A stretch of 64,000 bases of DNA from JASLZO01 sp965247995 (lineage in GTDB: Bacteria > Chloroflexota > Dehalococcoidia > UBA6926), in NCBI GenBank assembly GCA_965247995.1, contig OZ252041.1:620001-684000 (forward strand), read 5' to 3'. A program made the position numbers and the translations under genes. Shown piece after piece: positions 8,165 through 15,332 of this stretch. The notes under the pieces were generated by a model. The model did no database searches, had not been told where the DNA came from, and was given only the letters and a program-made list of their open reading frames with translations. Numbering within the stretch: the stretch's first letter is position 1; each line of letters begins with the position of its first letter.

Positions 8165-9070
8165 GTGAAGCTCGTTCTGTTTGGAGATGACTTTCGGCCC
8201 GGTCTGTTGGTCGATGACCAGATCATTGACGTCTCGTCCGTCGGCGACCAGTACCGTGGTCTCTATCCGTCGGACGTCATGTTCGGCTTGATCGAAAACT
8301 ACGACTCCATCCGCGGCCAGCTCGAGGACCTCGAGCGTTCGGGTCCCCAGACACCCGCTGGCTCGGTCCGGCTCCGTGCGCCCGTGCCTCGGCCGCGGAA
8401 GCTGATTTGCTGCTTCGGCAACTACAAAGAGGGACAGGACCGGCCATCGTTCCCGATCGACATGTTCCTCAAGTCACCCGAGGCCGTCATCGGCCCAGGC
8501 GACACCGTCGTACTCCCGAAGACTGAATTCACCATCTGTCACCACGAGGCTGAACTGGGTGTCGTGATCGGGAAGACCGCGACGGAAGTCAGCCAGGCGG
8601 ACGCGATGGACCACATCTTTGGCTACACCGCAATCATGGATGTCTCCCCCCGCGGCGGGGTCGGCCGGAACCCCGGCATGACCATGATCACCAAGTCGTT
8701 CGACACTTGTGCGCCGATGGGACCGTGCATCGCCACCGCCGACGAAATCGCCGATCCCCATGACCTGGGAATCCGGTACTGGGTCGGAGACCAGCCGCGC
8801 CACGACTACCGCACCAGCGACCTCGAGCACACCATTCCCGAGCTCATCGAATGGGCATCCACCGTGATGACCCTCCTTCCGGGTGATGTCATCGCCCTGG
8901 GCACGAACCACCAAGGCATCGGCCCTCTTCAGGATGGCGAGACCGGGACGATCGAAATCGAGGGCATCGGTCGGTTCAGCATTAACGTCTCCGACCCGCT
9001 GAAACGGTCGTGGCCCGTCGAGATCGATCAGACCATGGCCACGCGGGTCCGGGAGGCGAGCCCCGTCTGA
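8165..9070 (+). CDS. Fumarylacetoacetate hydrolase (FAH) family protein
   Basis: The 301-residue protein starts VKLVLFGDDFRPGLLV, with TAGGAGGG at 8151-8158 seven nt before the GTG, which decides the start against an open frame to 8099. The FAH domain carries KSPEAVIGPGDTVVLP, the metal-ligand pair in HHEAELGVVIGK, GYTAIMDVS, and a terminal LLPGDVIALGTNHQGIGPLQDGE. Members hydrolyse C-C bonds or decarboxylate/isomerise oxo acids with Mg2+. This is the first gene of a tight operon with an Ldh_2 dehydrogenase, an alpha/beta hydrolase and an ABM monooxygenase, which suggests degradation of a ring-cleavage product or sugar-acid-like compound. Exact reaction unknown. Confidence 0.88.
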   Translation: MKLVLFGDDFRPGLLVDDQIIDVSSVGDQYRGLYPSDVMFGLIENYDSIRGQLEDLERSGPQTPAGSVRLRAPVPRPRKLICCFGNYKEGQDRPSFPIDMFLKSPEAVIGPGDTVVLPKTEFTICHHEAELGVVIGKTATEVSQADAMDHIFGYTAIMDVSPRGGVGRNPGMTMITKSFDTCAPMGPCIATADEIADPHDLGIRYWVGDQPRHDYRTSDLEHTIPELIEWASTVMTLLPGDVIALGTNHQGIGPLQDGETGTIEIEGIGRFSINVSDPLKRSWPVEIDQTMATRVREASPV

Positions 9071-9088
9071 TCGGCCCGCGAGCCTCGC

Positions 9089-10201
9089 ATGACAGCGACA
9101 GCAGTCGAAACAGTCCGAGTGCCCGAATCGGCTCTTCGCGCGTTCGCTGAGTCGGCATTCCAGCGCGTTGGGGTTTCCGCTGACGACGCTCGCCATGCGG
9201 CGAACACGCTCATTGATGCCGATCTCCGCGGCATCGAGTCCCATGGCGTCGCTCGCCTCGATCGCGTCTACCTTCAGAGCCTCGAGTCCAAGATGACTGC
9301 GCCGGGTCCTGAGTGGCGTATCGTCCAGGAAACCGCCGCGACCGCCCGGGTCGATGGAGCCAACGGCCTCGGCATCGCGATCGGTGCCCACGCCATGGAC
9401 CTGGCGATCGCGAAGGCCGCTGAGGCCGGAGCCGGTTTCGTGACCGTTGCGAACAGTAGGCACATGGGCGCCGCCGGTGTCCATGCCTCGCGTGCCATCG
9501 AGCACGACATGATCGGGATCTGTATGACCAACACCAACCCCATCGTCCTGCCAGCCGGCGGACGGGAACCGCGGCTCGGGTCGAACCCAATCGCTGTTGC
9601 GGTGCCGGTCGCGGACGGCCCACCGTTTATCTTCGACGCCGCCACGTCCGTGGTCTCAGCTGGTAAGTTCGAGACCTACGAGCGGGAAGGCAAGACCCCG
9701 CCTGAGGGATGGGCCGTCGACGAGGACCTTCAACCGCAGCGGCAAACCGCCCGCCCACCAAACGGTAGGCGCCTCCTTCCACTCGGCAGCAACATCGAAC
9801 ACTCCAGTTACAAGGGGTACGGCCTGGCAATGGTCGTCGAAATCCTTACCGGAGTCCTCTCCGGTATGGGCCCCGGCCTCGCACAGGCGGGACCCTCTGG
9901 TTCGTTCCGGTCGAGCCATTTCTTCGGCGCTTGGAAGGTCGACGCGTTTTGGGATGCGAAGGCCTTTGCAGAATCAATGGCGCTCTACACGAACGCCCTC
10001 CGGGAGACCCCACCTATCCCCGGAGTCGACCAAGTCCTGGTCCCAGGGGACATCGAGGCCACACACGCTACTGACAGGCTCCGGCATGGCATCCCATTGC
10101 ATCCCGACGTGATCGAGAGCCTCCACCAAGTCGCTGAAAGACTCCATATCGAGCCGCTCGTAACGGCCCCCGGCCGATCGATGACACAGGAGGGAACCTG
10201 A
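9089..10201 (+). CDS. Malate/L-lactate dehydrogenase-family (Ldh_2) oxidoreductase
   Basis: This 370-residue protein is typical in length for the Ldh_2 family (AllD, DlgD, ComC). Recognisable segments are ADLRGIESHGVARL near residue 48, SRHMGAAGVHASRAIEHDMIGI with the catalytic His, LGSNPIAVAVP, and YKGYGLAMVVEILTGVLSG. The family uses NAD(P)H to interconvert 2-oxo and 2-hydroxy acids with an unusual non-Rossmann fold. The stop codon shares one base with the ATG of the next gene (TGATG), so translation is coupled. In context it would oxidise or reduce a 2-hydroxy/2-oxo acid intermediate of the FAH operon. Confidence 0.9.
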   Translation: MTATAVETVRVPESALRAFAESAFQRVGVSADDARHAANTLIDADLRGIESHGVARLDRVYLQSLESKMTAPGPEWRIVQETAATARVDGANGLGIAIGAHAMDLAIAKAAEAGAGFVTVANSRHMGAAGVHASRAIEHDMIGICMTNTNPIVLPAGGREPRLGSNPIAVAVPVADGPPFIFDAATSVVSAGKFETYEREGKTPPEGWAVDEDLQPQRQTARPPNGRRLLPLGSNIEHSSYKGYGLAMVVEILTGVLSGMGPGLAQAGPSGSFRSSHFFGAWKVDAFWDAKAFAESMALYTNALRETPPIPGVDQVLVPGDIEATHATDRLRHGIPLHPDVIESLHQVAERLHIEPLVTAPGRSMTQEGT

Positions 10202-11019
10202 TGCCCAAGGCAGTAGTCAACGATGCAGGACTAGCCATCCACTACAACCTCTACGGCGACGCGACGAAACCCACCCTCGTGATGACCCATGGCCTCGGAG
10301 GCCAGGGAATCGCCTACGAACCGCACGTGCCGGCGTTCACCCAGGACTTTCAGGTGCTCTTGTGGGACATGCGGGGATACGGCGAGTCTGACCGGCCCGA
10401 GTTCGCGGAAGGCGTCTACACACGCTTCACCCACGCAGCAGACCTCTCCGGCTTGCTGAAGGCGCTCAACATCCCCGCAGCACACGTTCACGGTCACTCG
10501 CTCGGGGGCCTAGTGGCTCAGGAGTTTGTTTTGAGTTATCCGGACCAGGCGCGCTCGCTCATTGTCCAGGACAGCTCAGCCGAAATTAAAGAGGAGTACA
10601 TGTCCGGGTGGACCGCCCAGATCGAGGACATCCGCAAGAACGGGCTGTCCCCGACGCCACGGGACCCGTCTCGGTCGTGGAGCTCCAAATTCATGGAGGC
10701 GCACCCGGAAGTCATCGAACATCAGGCCCGTGAGTCCGCCGAGCGAAACGCGTCGTTCGTTGTCGCCGAGGGCGCAAGGATCTCTGGCCCAGAACTCTTC
10801 GAAAACCCGTTGGCCCCCCGGCTGCCCGAGATCAAATGCCCTGTCCTAGTCATCTGCGGAAACGAGGATCGGCTGACGCCCCCAGGAGGCCACGTCCGCA
10901 TGAACCGGGCCATCCCGCAATCGAAACTCGTGATCCTTCCCGACGGCGGACACTTCATCAACATCGAAACCCCAGAGGCGTATCGCGAGGCCATCCTCGA
11001 GTTCCTAAGGGGGATCTAA
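10201..11019 (+). CDS. Alpha/beta hydrolase
   Basis: This 272-residue protein has the complete triad context: oxyanion segment THGLGG near residue 30, nucleophile elbow GHSLGG with Ser100, acid ICGNEDRLTPP and His in PDGGHFINIE near residue 257. It resembles 3-oxoadipate enol-lactonases and meta-cleavage product hydrolases, but the substrate cannot be fixed. It is third in the FAH operon, with a 1-nt overlap to the upstream Ldh_2 gene. Its intact Ser contrasts with the alpha/beta hydrolase at 18700-19500. Confidence 0.9.
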   Translation: MPKAVVNDAGLAIHYNLYGDATKPTLVMTHGLGGQGIAYEPHVPAFTQDFQVLLWDMRGYGESDRPEFAEGVYTRFTHAADLSGLLKALNIPAAHVHGHSLGGLVAQEFVLSYPDQARSLIVQDSSAEIKEEYMSGWTAQIEDIRKNGLSPTPRDPSRSWSSKFMEAHPEVIEHQARESAERNASFVVAEGARISGPELFENPLAPRLPEIKCPVLVICGNEDRLTPPGGHVRMNRAIPQSKLVILPDGGHFINIETPEAYREAILEFLRGI

Positions 11020-11103
11020 GACGTCCAAGAACGACCAGCCTACTCAATTCGCGGTCCTTCGGGACCGCAATGCGAGTCAACGAAACATAAGTGAGGTGGG
11101 AGC

Positions 11104-11430
11104 ATGTATGTCGGAACGAACCGGATCAGAGTGGAGAAGGGCACGGGACCGGAGCTGGAGAAGCGTTTCTCCCAACAGGGAGGGATAGAACATGAAGATG
11201 GCTTTGTCAGCTTCCAGATGTGGAGACTGGACGCTGATGAGGACCACGATGAGTACCTAATCGTCACCCAGTGGGAGTCCAAGGACGCACAGAACGCCTG
11301 GATTCAGAGTGAGGCGTTCAAACGGGCACACTCCGGCCCACCCGTGGACTTCATCGTCGGTCATCCCGAATCCCATGGCTACGACGTCCGCTTGGCCTCC
11401 GAATCGCGACGAAGAAAAACCTCCGTCTGA
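11104..11430 (+). CDS. ABM-domain (antibiotic biosynthesis monooxygenase-like) protein
   Basis: This 108-residue protein has a dimeric alpha/beta-barrel ABM pattern: YVGTNRIRVEKG, ELEKRFSQQGGIEHEDGFVSFQMWR, YLIVTQWESKDAQNAWIQSEAFKRAH. The layout matches HmoA/IsdG-like heme-degrading proteins and small quinone-forming monooxygenases. GGTGGGAG precedes the ATG. It lies 84 nt after the alpha/beta hydrolase and is probably the last operon member. It could act on an aromatic intermediate or be a heme-handling protein; the sequence alone does not decide. Confidence 0.8.
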   Translation: MYVGTNRIRVEKGTGPELEKRFSQQGGIEHEDGFVSFQMWRLDADEDHDEYLIVTQWESKDAQNAWIQSEAFKRAHSGPPVDFIVGHPESHGYDVRLASESRRRKTSV

Positions 11431-11449
11431 TGCTCTTCCGCGAGCATCA
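11428..11449 (+). terminator. Short hairpin at the end of the FAH operon
   Basis: A perfect 8-bp stem (TGATGCTC and complement) with a 6-nt loop begins at the ABM stop codon. There is no T-tract. It lies just upstream of the 5S promoter, so it could insulate the two transcription units. Confidence 0.45.
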
Positions 11450-11456
11450 GCTGCGG

Positions 11457-11462
11457 TATACT
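11457..11462 (+). promoter_or_regulatory. -10 element of the 5S rRNA gene
   Basis: TATACT lies about 10 nt before the mature 5S start. No convincing -35 is present. Confidence 0.55.
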
Positions 11463-11471
11463 CTCCAGCGA

Positions 11472-11594
11472 TGCCTCGGTGGCTCTAGCGATGTGGACCC
11501 ACCCGTTCCCATCCCGAACACGGAAGTGAAACGCTTCAGCGCTGACGATACTGGGGGAGCAGTCCTCTGCGGAAAATAGGTCGCTGCCGAGGCT
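11472..11594 (+). rRNA. rrf: 5S ribosomal RNA
   Basis: The terminal helix pairs GCCTCGG with CCGAGGC. Loop A to helix III contains CCCGTTCCCATCCCGAACACGG followed by AAGTGAAACGCTTCAGCG, the universal 5S core. The loop E region with GACGATACTGGG is also present. Length is about 120 nt. No 16S or 23S gene lies in the window, so this 5S is not in a classical rrn operon here. Confidence 0.95.
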
Positions 11595-11606
11595 CTTTAG
11601 CGACCG

Positions 11607-11652
11607 AACGCCGTCCGCGCACCAAGATCATGGTGCTCCGGGCGGCGTTTTC
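11607..11652 (+). terminator. Intrinsic terminator after 5S rRNA
   Basis: A long stem (AACGCCG... GCACC paired with GGTGC... CGGCGTT, small internal mismatches) is followed by TTTTC. It lies 13 nt after the 5S 3' end. Confidence 0.8.
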
Positions 11653-11686
11653 ATTCCCCGCTCATCTACCGCGTTAAACGACCGCA

Positions 11687-12496
11687 ATGGACCAACCCTC
11701 GACCAACCACCCCGCACGCTTTCGCCCGGGTGATCTCGTCCTCCTGATCGACCGCAAGGACAGACGCCGACTGATCACGTTGGCGGAGGGCGCAGTCCTC
11801 CATAGCCACATGGGCGTCCTTCCGCACGCGGACATCATCGGCGCGCTCGATGGCAGCGACCTGAAGACTGCTGGTGGCGGCGCCTTCCGCGCCCTCCGTC
11901 CCACCCTTGCCGACTTCATTCTCTCTATGTCGCGCTCCGCCACGCCCATCTACCCAAAGGACTTGGGCGCGATCATCACCTACGCGGACATCTACCCGGG
12001 AGCGACGGTCGTCGAAGGCGGCACCGGATCCGGTGCCCTTGCGCTGGCTCTACTCCGCGCCGTCGGCGAACGGGGCAAGGTCATCTCCTACGATGTCCGA
12101 CCCCAGTTCTCCGAGAAAGCCTTGGAGAACGTCCGCGCGTTCGCGCCGCCGGAAGTGGCCGCCCGCCTCGAAACCCGCATCGGCGACCTCTACGAACCCA
12201 TCGTCGACCGCGACGTCGACCGCATCGTGCTCGACGTCCCTGAACCGTGGAACGCGATCTCCAACGCGAATTCCGCGCTCCGTCCTGGCGGCATCTTCGC
12301 CTGTTTCGTGCCCACCACCATCCAGCTCCACCGGATCGCTCGGGCGCTCGACGAATCCGGCGCGTTCGGCATGATCGAGCAGTTCGAGATCATCTTCCGT
12401 ACCTGGGACTCCGGCCCCATGACCATGCGTCCGGCCCATCGTATGGTCGCCCACACCGGTTTCGTCACCACCGCCCGCAAGCTCGCCCTCTCGTGA
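11687..12496 (+). CDS. trmI: tRNA (adenine-N1)-methyltransferase (TrmI family)
   Basis: This 269-residue protein has the TrmI layout. A small N-terminal beta domain includes FRPGDLVLLIDRK and HSHMGVLPHADIIG. The characteristic substrate segment RPTLADFILSM leads to PIYPKDLGAIITYADIYPG. The SAM motif is VVEGGTGSGALALALLRAVG, and the D-x-P catalytic region is DRIVLDVPEPW. The enzyme forms a tetramer and makes m1A58 in the T-loop of tRNAs. It follows the 5S terminator closely but has its own frame and start, so it is likely a separate unit. Confidence 0.9.
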   Translation: MDQPSTNHPARFRPGDLVLLIDRKDRRRLITLAEGAVLHSHMGVLPHADIIGALDGSDLKTAGGGAFRALRPTLADFILSMSRSATPIYPKDLGAIITYADIYPGATVVEGGTGSGALALALLRAVGERGKVISYDVRPQFSEKALENVRAFAPPEVAARLETRIGDLYEPIVDRDVDRIVLDVPEPWNAISNANSALRPGGIFACFVPTTIQLHRIARALDESGAFGMIEQFEIIFRTWDSGPMTMRPAHRMVAHTGFVTTARKLALS

Positions 12497-12703
12497 CGTA
12501 CCGCGCCAACTGACGCTCGCCTTCGGCTCGGGACGATTCTCGCGCTGGTCTCCAAATCGTGACCCGCCGGACTGCTGGTGCCCCGGCGCGGCGCAGCTAC
12601 TTGACACTTTCCTGCCCTCAAACCAGACTCCAGCAACCTGGGACGGGTTTCGTGGTTCAGGTCTGCGGGACCGTTCTCGTACGGAGACGCAGGAGCGGAA
12701 CGC

Positions 12704-14032
12704 ATGGTGGACACCGCCGAACCCGGTGACCCAACAGCCGTCGCAGCGACGACTGCGCGCCGCCCGAGGATTTTCCGGGGCTGGTACATCGTCGCCTCTG
12801 GCTTCGGGATGATGACCTACACCACCGGCGTCGGTTTCTACGGCTTCACCGCCTTCGTCGATCCCATCGCCGAAGCGCTGGGCGGCAGCCGCGCCGTCGT
12901 AGCCGGCGCCATCTCGGTCCAGCGCCTCGAATCCGGCATCATGGGTCCCATCATTGGATACTTGATCGACCGCATCGGTCCGCGGCTGATCCTCATCACC
13001 GGCTTCTTAATCGCGGGACTCGGCTTCTTCCTCGTCTCCCTGGCCACCACGATCCCACAGTTCTACGCCGCCTACCTCTTCCTCGCGGTCGGTCTCGGCG
13101 CGGGGAGCTTCCTCGTCATCAGCACCGGTGTCTCCAACTGGTTCATCCGGTACCGCGGTCGGGCGCTCGGCATCGTGTTCCTCGGACCTGCACTCTCGAC
13201 CTTCATCGTCCCTGGCCTTGTGTGGTCCATCGAGGAGTACGACTGGCGTGCGACGCTCCGTGCGGTCGGCGTCGGCATGTGGGTGATCGGCATCCCACTC
13301 TCGCTGGTCTTTAGGAAGAAGCCTGAGGACCTAGGCCTCCTCCCCGACGGGGACCCGCCGCCCGAAGATTCCGATGACACTGACTCAGCCCTGCAATCGG
13401 GCGCTCCCGCCTCACGACCCGAGGCCACCTTCAACGTACGACAGGTCCTCCGCATGCGGAGTTATTGGCAATATGTGATCGCCACCTCGCTCCAGAGCGC
13501 AGGGTTCTCCGCTCTTGTCATCTTCCAGATCCCCGCCCTCAAGACTCAAGGCCTTACGGCCGCGGCTGCCGGCGCCGTGATCCTCCTCTGGGGCCTCGGG
13601 AGCATCCCCGGTCGGATCGGCGGCGGCTTCCTCGCCGACAAGATGGACAAGCGCATCGTCTTCGCGGGGTCCGTCGTGCTCCAGTTGATCGGTGTGTTTT
13701 TCTTCATCACCGCCGATAGCTTCGCGGAAGCACTCCCGTACGCCCTCATCCATGGCACCGGATGGGGTGCCACGACTCCGAGCCGTCTCGCGCTTCAGGG
13801 CGAGTTCTGGGGCCGCAGCATATTTGGACGCCTCATGGGCCTCCAAATGGGCCTCGCCGCGGGCGGCGGCATCCTCTCACCGCTCTTCGTCGGCTGGATG
13901 TTCGACCGCTACCACACCTACGACACCGCCATCACAGTCCTCTTCATCCCACTCGTTGTCGTCATCGCCCTCATCCTCACCATGAAACGGCCAGAGATCG
14001 GACCGCCGAAACCGGAGCCTGCACTAGCCTGA
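12704..14032 (+). CDS. MFS transporter, monocarboxylate/oxalate-formate type
   Basis: This 442-residue protein has 12 predicted membrane segments. The opening RGWYIVASGFGMMTYTTGVGFYGFTAFVDPI and the motif GPIIGYLIDRIGPRLIL fit the OFA/MCT-like MFS branch that carries organic anions. A hydrophilic loop (about residues 208-240, acidic then Ala/Pro-rich) separates the two six-helix halves. The second half has GRIGGGFLADKMDKR, the repeated A-motif. The closest relative in this window is the MFS protein at 22096. No adjacent gene fixes the substrate. Confidence 0.87.
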   Translation: MVDTAEPGDPTAVAATTARRPRIFRGWYIVASGFGMMTYTTGVGFYGFTAFVDPIAEALGGSRAVVAGAISVQRLESGIMGPIIGYLIDRIGPRLILITGFLIAGLGFFLVSLATTIPQFYAAYLFLAVGLGAGSFLVISTGVSNWFIRYRGRALGIVFLGPALSTFIVPGLVWSIEEYDWRATLRAVGVGMWVIGIPLSLVFRKKPEDLGLLPDGDPPPEDSDDTDSALQSGAPASRPEATFNVRQVLRMRSYWQYVIATSLQSAGFSALVIFQIPALKTQGLTAAAAGAVILLWGLGSIPGRIGGGFLADKMDKRIVFAGSVVLQLIGVFFFITADSFAEALPYALIHGTGWGATTPSRLALQGEFWGRSIFGRLMGLQMGLAAGGGILSPLFVGWMFDRYHTYDTAITVLFIPLVVVIALILTMKRPEIGPPKPEPALA

Positions 14033-14089
14033 CCGTACCTCTCGTCCCGTCCGCGGATAAGCTGGGTCAGTCCAAACATCACCATCACC

Positions 14090-14800
14090 ATGTGCGGCCG
14101 TTACAGCATCACGTCTACCCTCGGCGACCTCTGGGCTCGGTTCCCCATCCGCAACGAGGACCTCGCGTACCAAGCCCGCTTCAACATCGCCCCCACGGAC
14201 CCCGTCCTCGCCGTCATCAATGAGGGCGACCGCGGGTCCGGCTTACAGGAGCCACACGCCGAAATGCTCCGATGGGGCCTCGTCCCGCACGACGCCGAGG
14301 GCACCCGGGGCGCCGCCAGGCTGATCAACGCCCGGTCCGAGACCGCCGCAGGCAACCACGCGTTCCGGTCCCCCATCCAACGCCGCCGCTGCATCATTGT
14401 TGCCGACGGGTTCTATGAGTGGAAAAAAGACGGCAAGGCCCGGTACCCCTTCCGCTTCGTCGTCGACGACGGTTCGCCCTTCGGATTCGCCGGCGTCTGG
14501 GACCAGTGGTGCTCTCCTGAGACCGGAGACGCGCTCCGGACGTGCTCGATCCTCACCACCGAGGCCAACGCGCTCGTCCGCCGCATCCACGACCGCATGC
14601 CCGTCATCCTCCGCCCGGAAGACGAACCACGATGGATCGACGCCACGATCACAGACCCCGCCGTGGTCACCGACCTCTTCGCCCCGTACCCGGCCGATCG
14701 CATGCAAGCTTTCGCGATCTCGACCGTCGTCAACTCCGTCCGGAACGACGTGCCCGAGTGCATCCAACCGTTACCCGGTGGGGAGCGCCTCGAACCTTAG
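14090..14800 (+). CDS. SRAP-domain protein (YedK/HMCES family)
   Basis: This 236-residue protein begins MCGRY, so removal of Met exposes Cys2, the residue that forms a thiazolidine crosslink with abasic sites. The other active-site positions are present: Asn in LINARSETA, Glu in GFYEWKKDG, and His in RRIHDRMPVIL. SRAP proteins shield abasic sites in single-stranded DNA during replication. The length matches the family. It is 58 nt downstream of the MFS gene and may be transcribed with it. Confidence 0.93.
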   Translation: MCGRYSITSTLGDLWARFPIRNEDLAYQARFNIAPTDPVLAVINEGDRGSGLQEPHAEMLRWGLVPHDAEGTRGAARLINARSETAAGNHAFRSPIQRRRCIIVADGFYEWKKDGKARYPFRFVVDDGSPFGFAGVWDQWCSPETGDALRTCSILTTEANALVRRIHDRMPVILRPEDEPRWIDATITDPAVVTDLFAPYPADRMQAFAISTVVNSVRNDVPECIQPLPGGERLEP

Positions 14801-14828
14801 ACCCCGCGACTGGACACCGGGTCGGTTG

Positions 14829-15332
14829 CTACGCACCGCGCTCAGGAAACGGGTCCGACTCGCTTACGAGCCCCTGCGATTCCTCAATCGAGAATCCCCG
14901 GCTGGTCTTCCCAGCCCACAGCCCTTTCACATACGTGAGCACCGCGATGAGTTCGTCGTGATTCAGTTGGTCCCCAAACGCCGGCATGCCGCTGCGGAAA
15001 TCGGGCACGACCGGGCTCTCCAAGATCGCTCCGCCTCGACTTACCATGCGATAGAGGAAGCCGTCTGAATGGTGCCAGGTGTGCCCATCCCCATTGAGCG
15101 GAGGCGCGGGCAATGTGCCGTCGGCCTTCACGATATGCCAATCCGGCTCACCGCGTCCCTCTGCTCCATGGCACACCGCACAGTTCGCCACAAAGATCTT
15201 CCCCCCCTCGGTATTATCCGTACCCGTGGCAGTGTCCGCCGAAGGAGAATCACCCTCGCCGGCCGAAGACAAGCAGGCCAGCACCAGGGCGCAAAACGCT
15301 ATCGACATCACCAGGACACGCATCGTCGTCAC
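14829..15332 (-). CDS. Lipid-anchored monoheme cytochrome c
   Basis: This 167-residue protein has a signal peptide with lipobox LVLAC (Cys20), a short acidic/Ser linker, and one heme c site CAVCH (Cys51, Cys54, His55). A likely Met ligand lies in the FRSGMPAFGDQL segment. The remaining sequence (LLNG-like DGHTWHHSDG..., LIAVLTYVKGLW) matches class I cytochrome c of the cbb3/alcohol-dehydrogenase type. Its start overlaps the stop of the upstream YVTN-cytochrome gene (ATGA), so the two are a translationally coupled pair that probably passes electrons outside the cytoplasmic membrane. Confidence 0.87.
   Translation of the reverse strand: MTTMRVLVMSIAFCALVLACLSSAGEGDSPSADTATGTDNTEGGKIFVANCAVCHGAEGRGEPDWHIVKADGTLPAPPLNGDGHTWHHSDGFLYRMVSRGGAILESPVVPDFRSGMPAFGDQLNHDELIAVLTYVKGLWAGKTSRGFSIEESQGLVSESDPFPERGA

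Noticed and set aside
8474..9505. 343-codon minus-strand ORF
   Set aside because: It lies antisense to the FAH and Ldh_2 genes.
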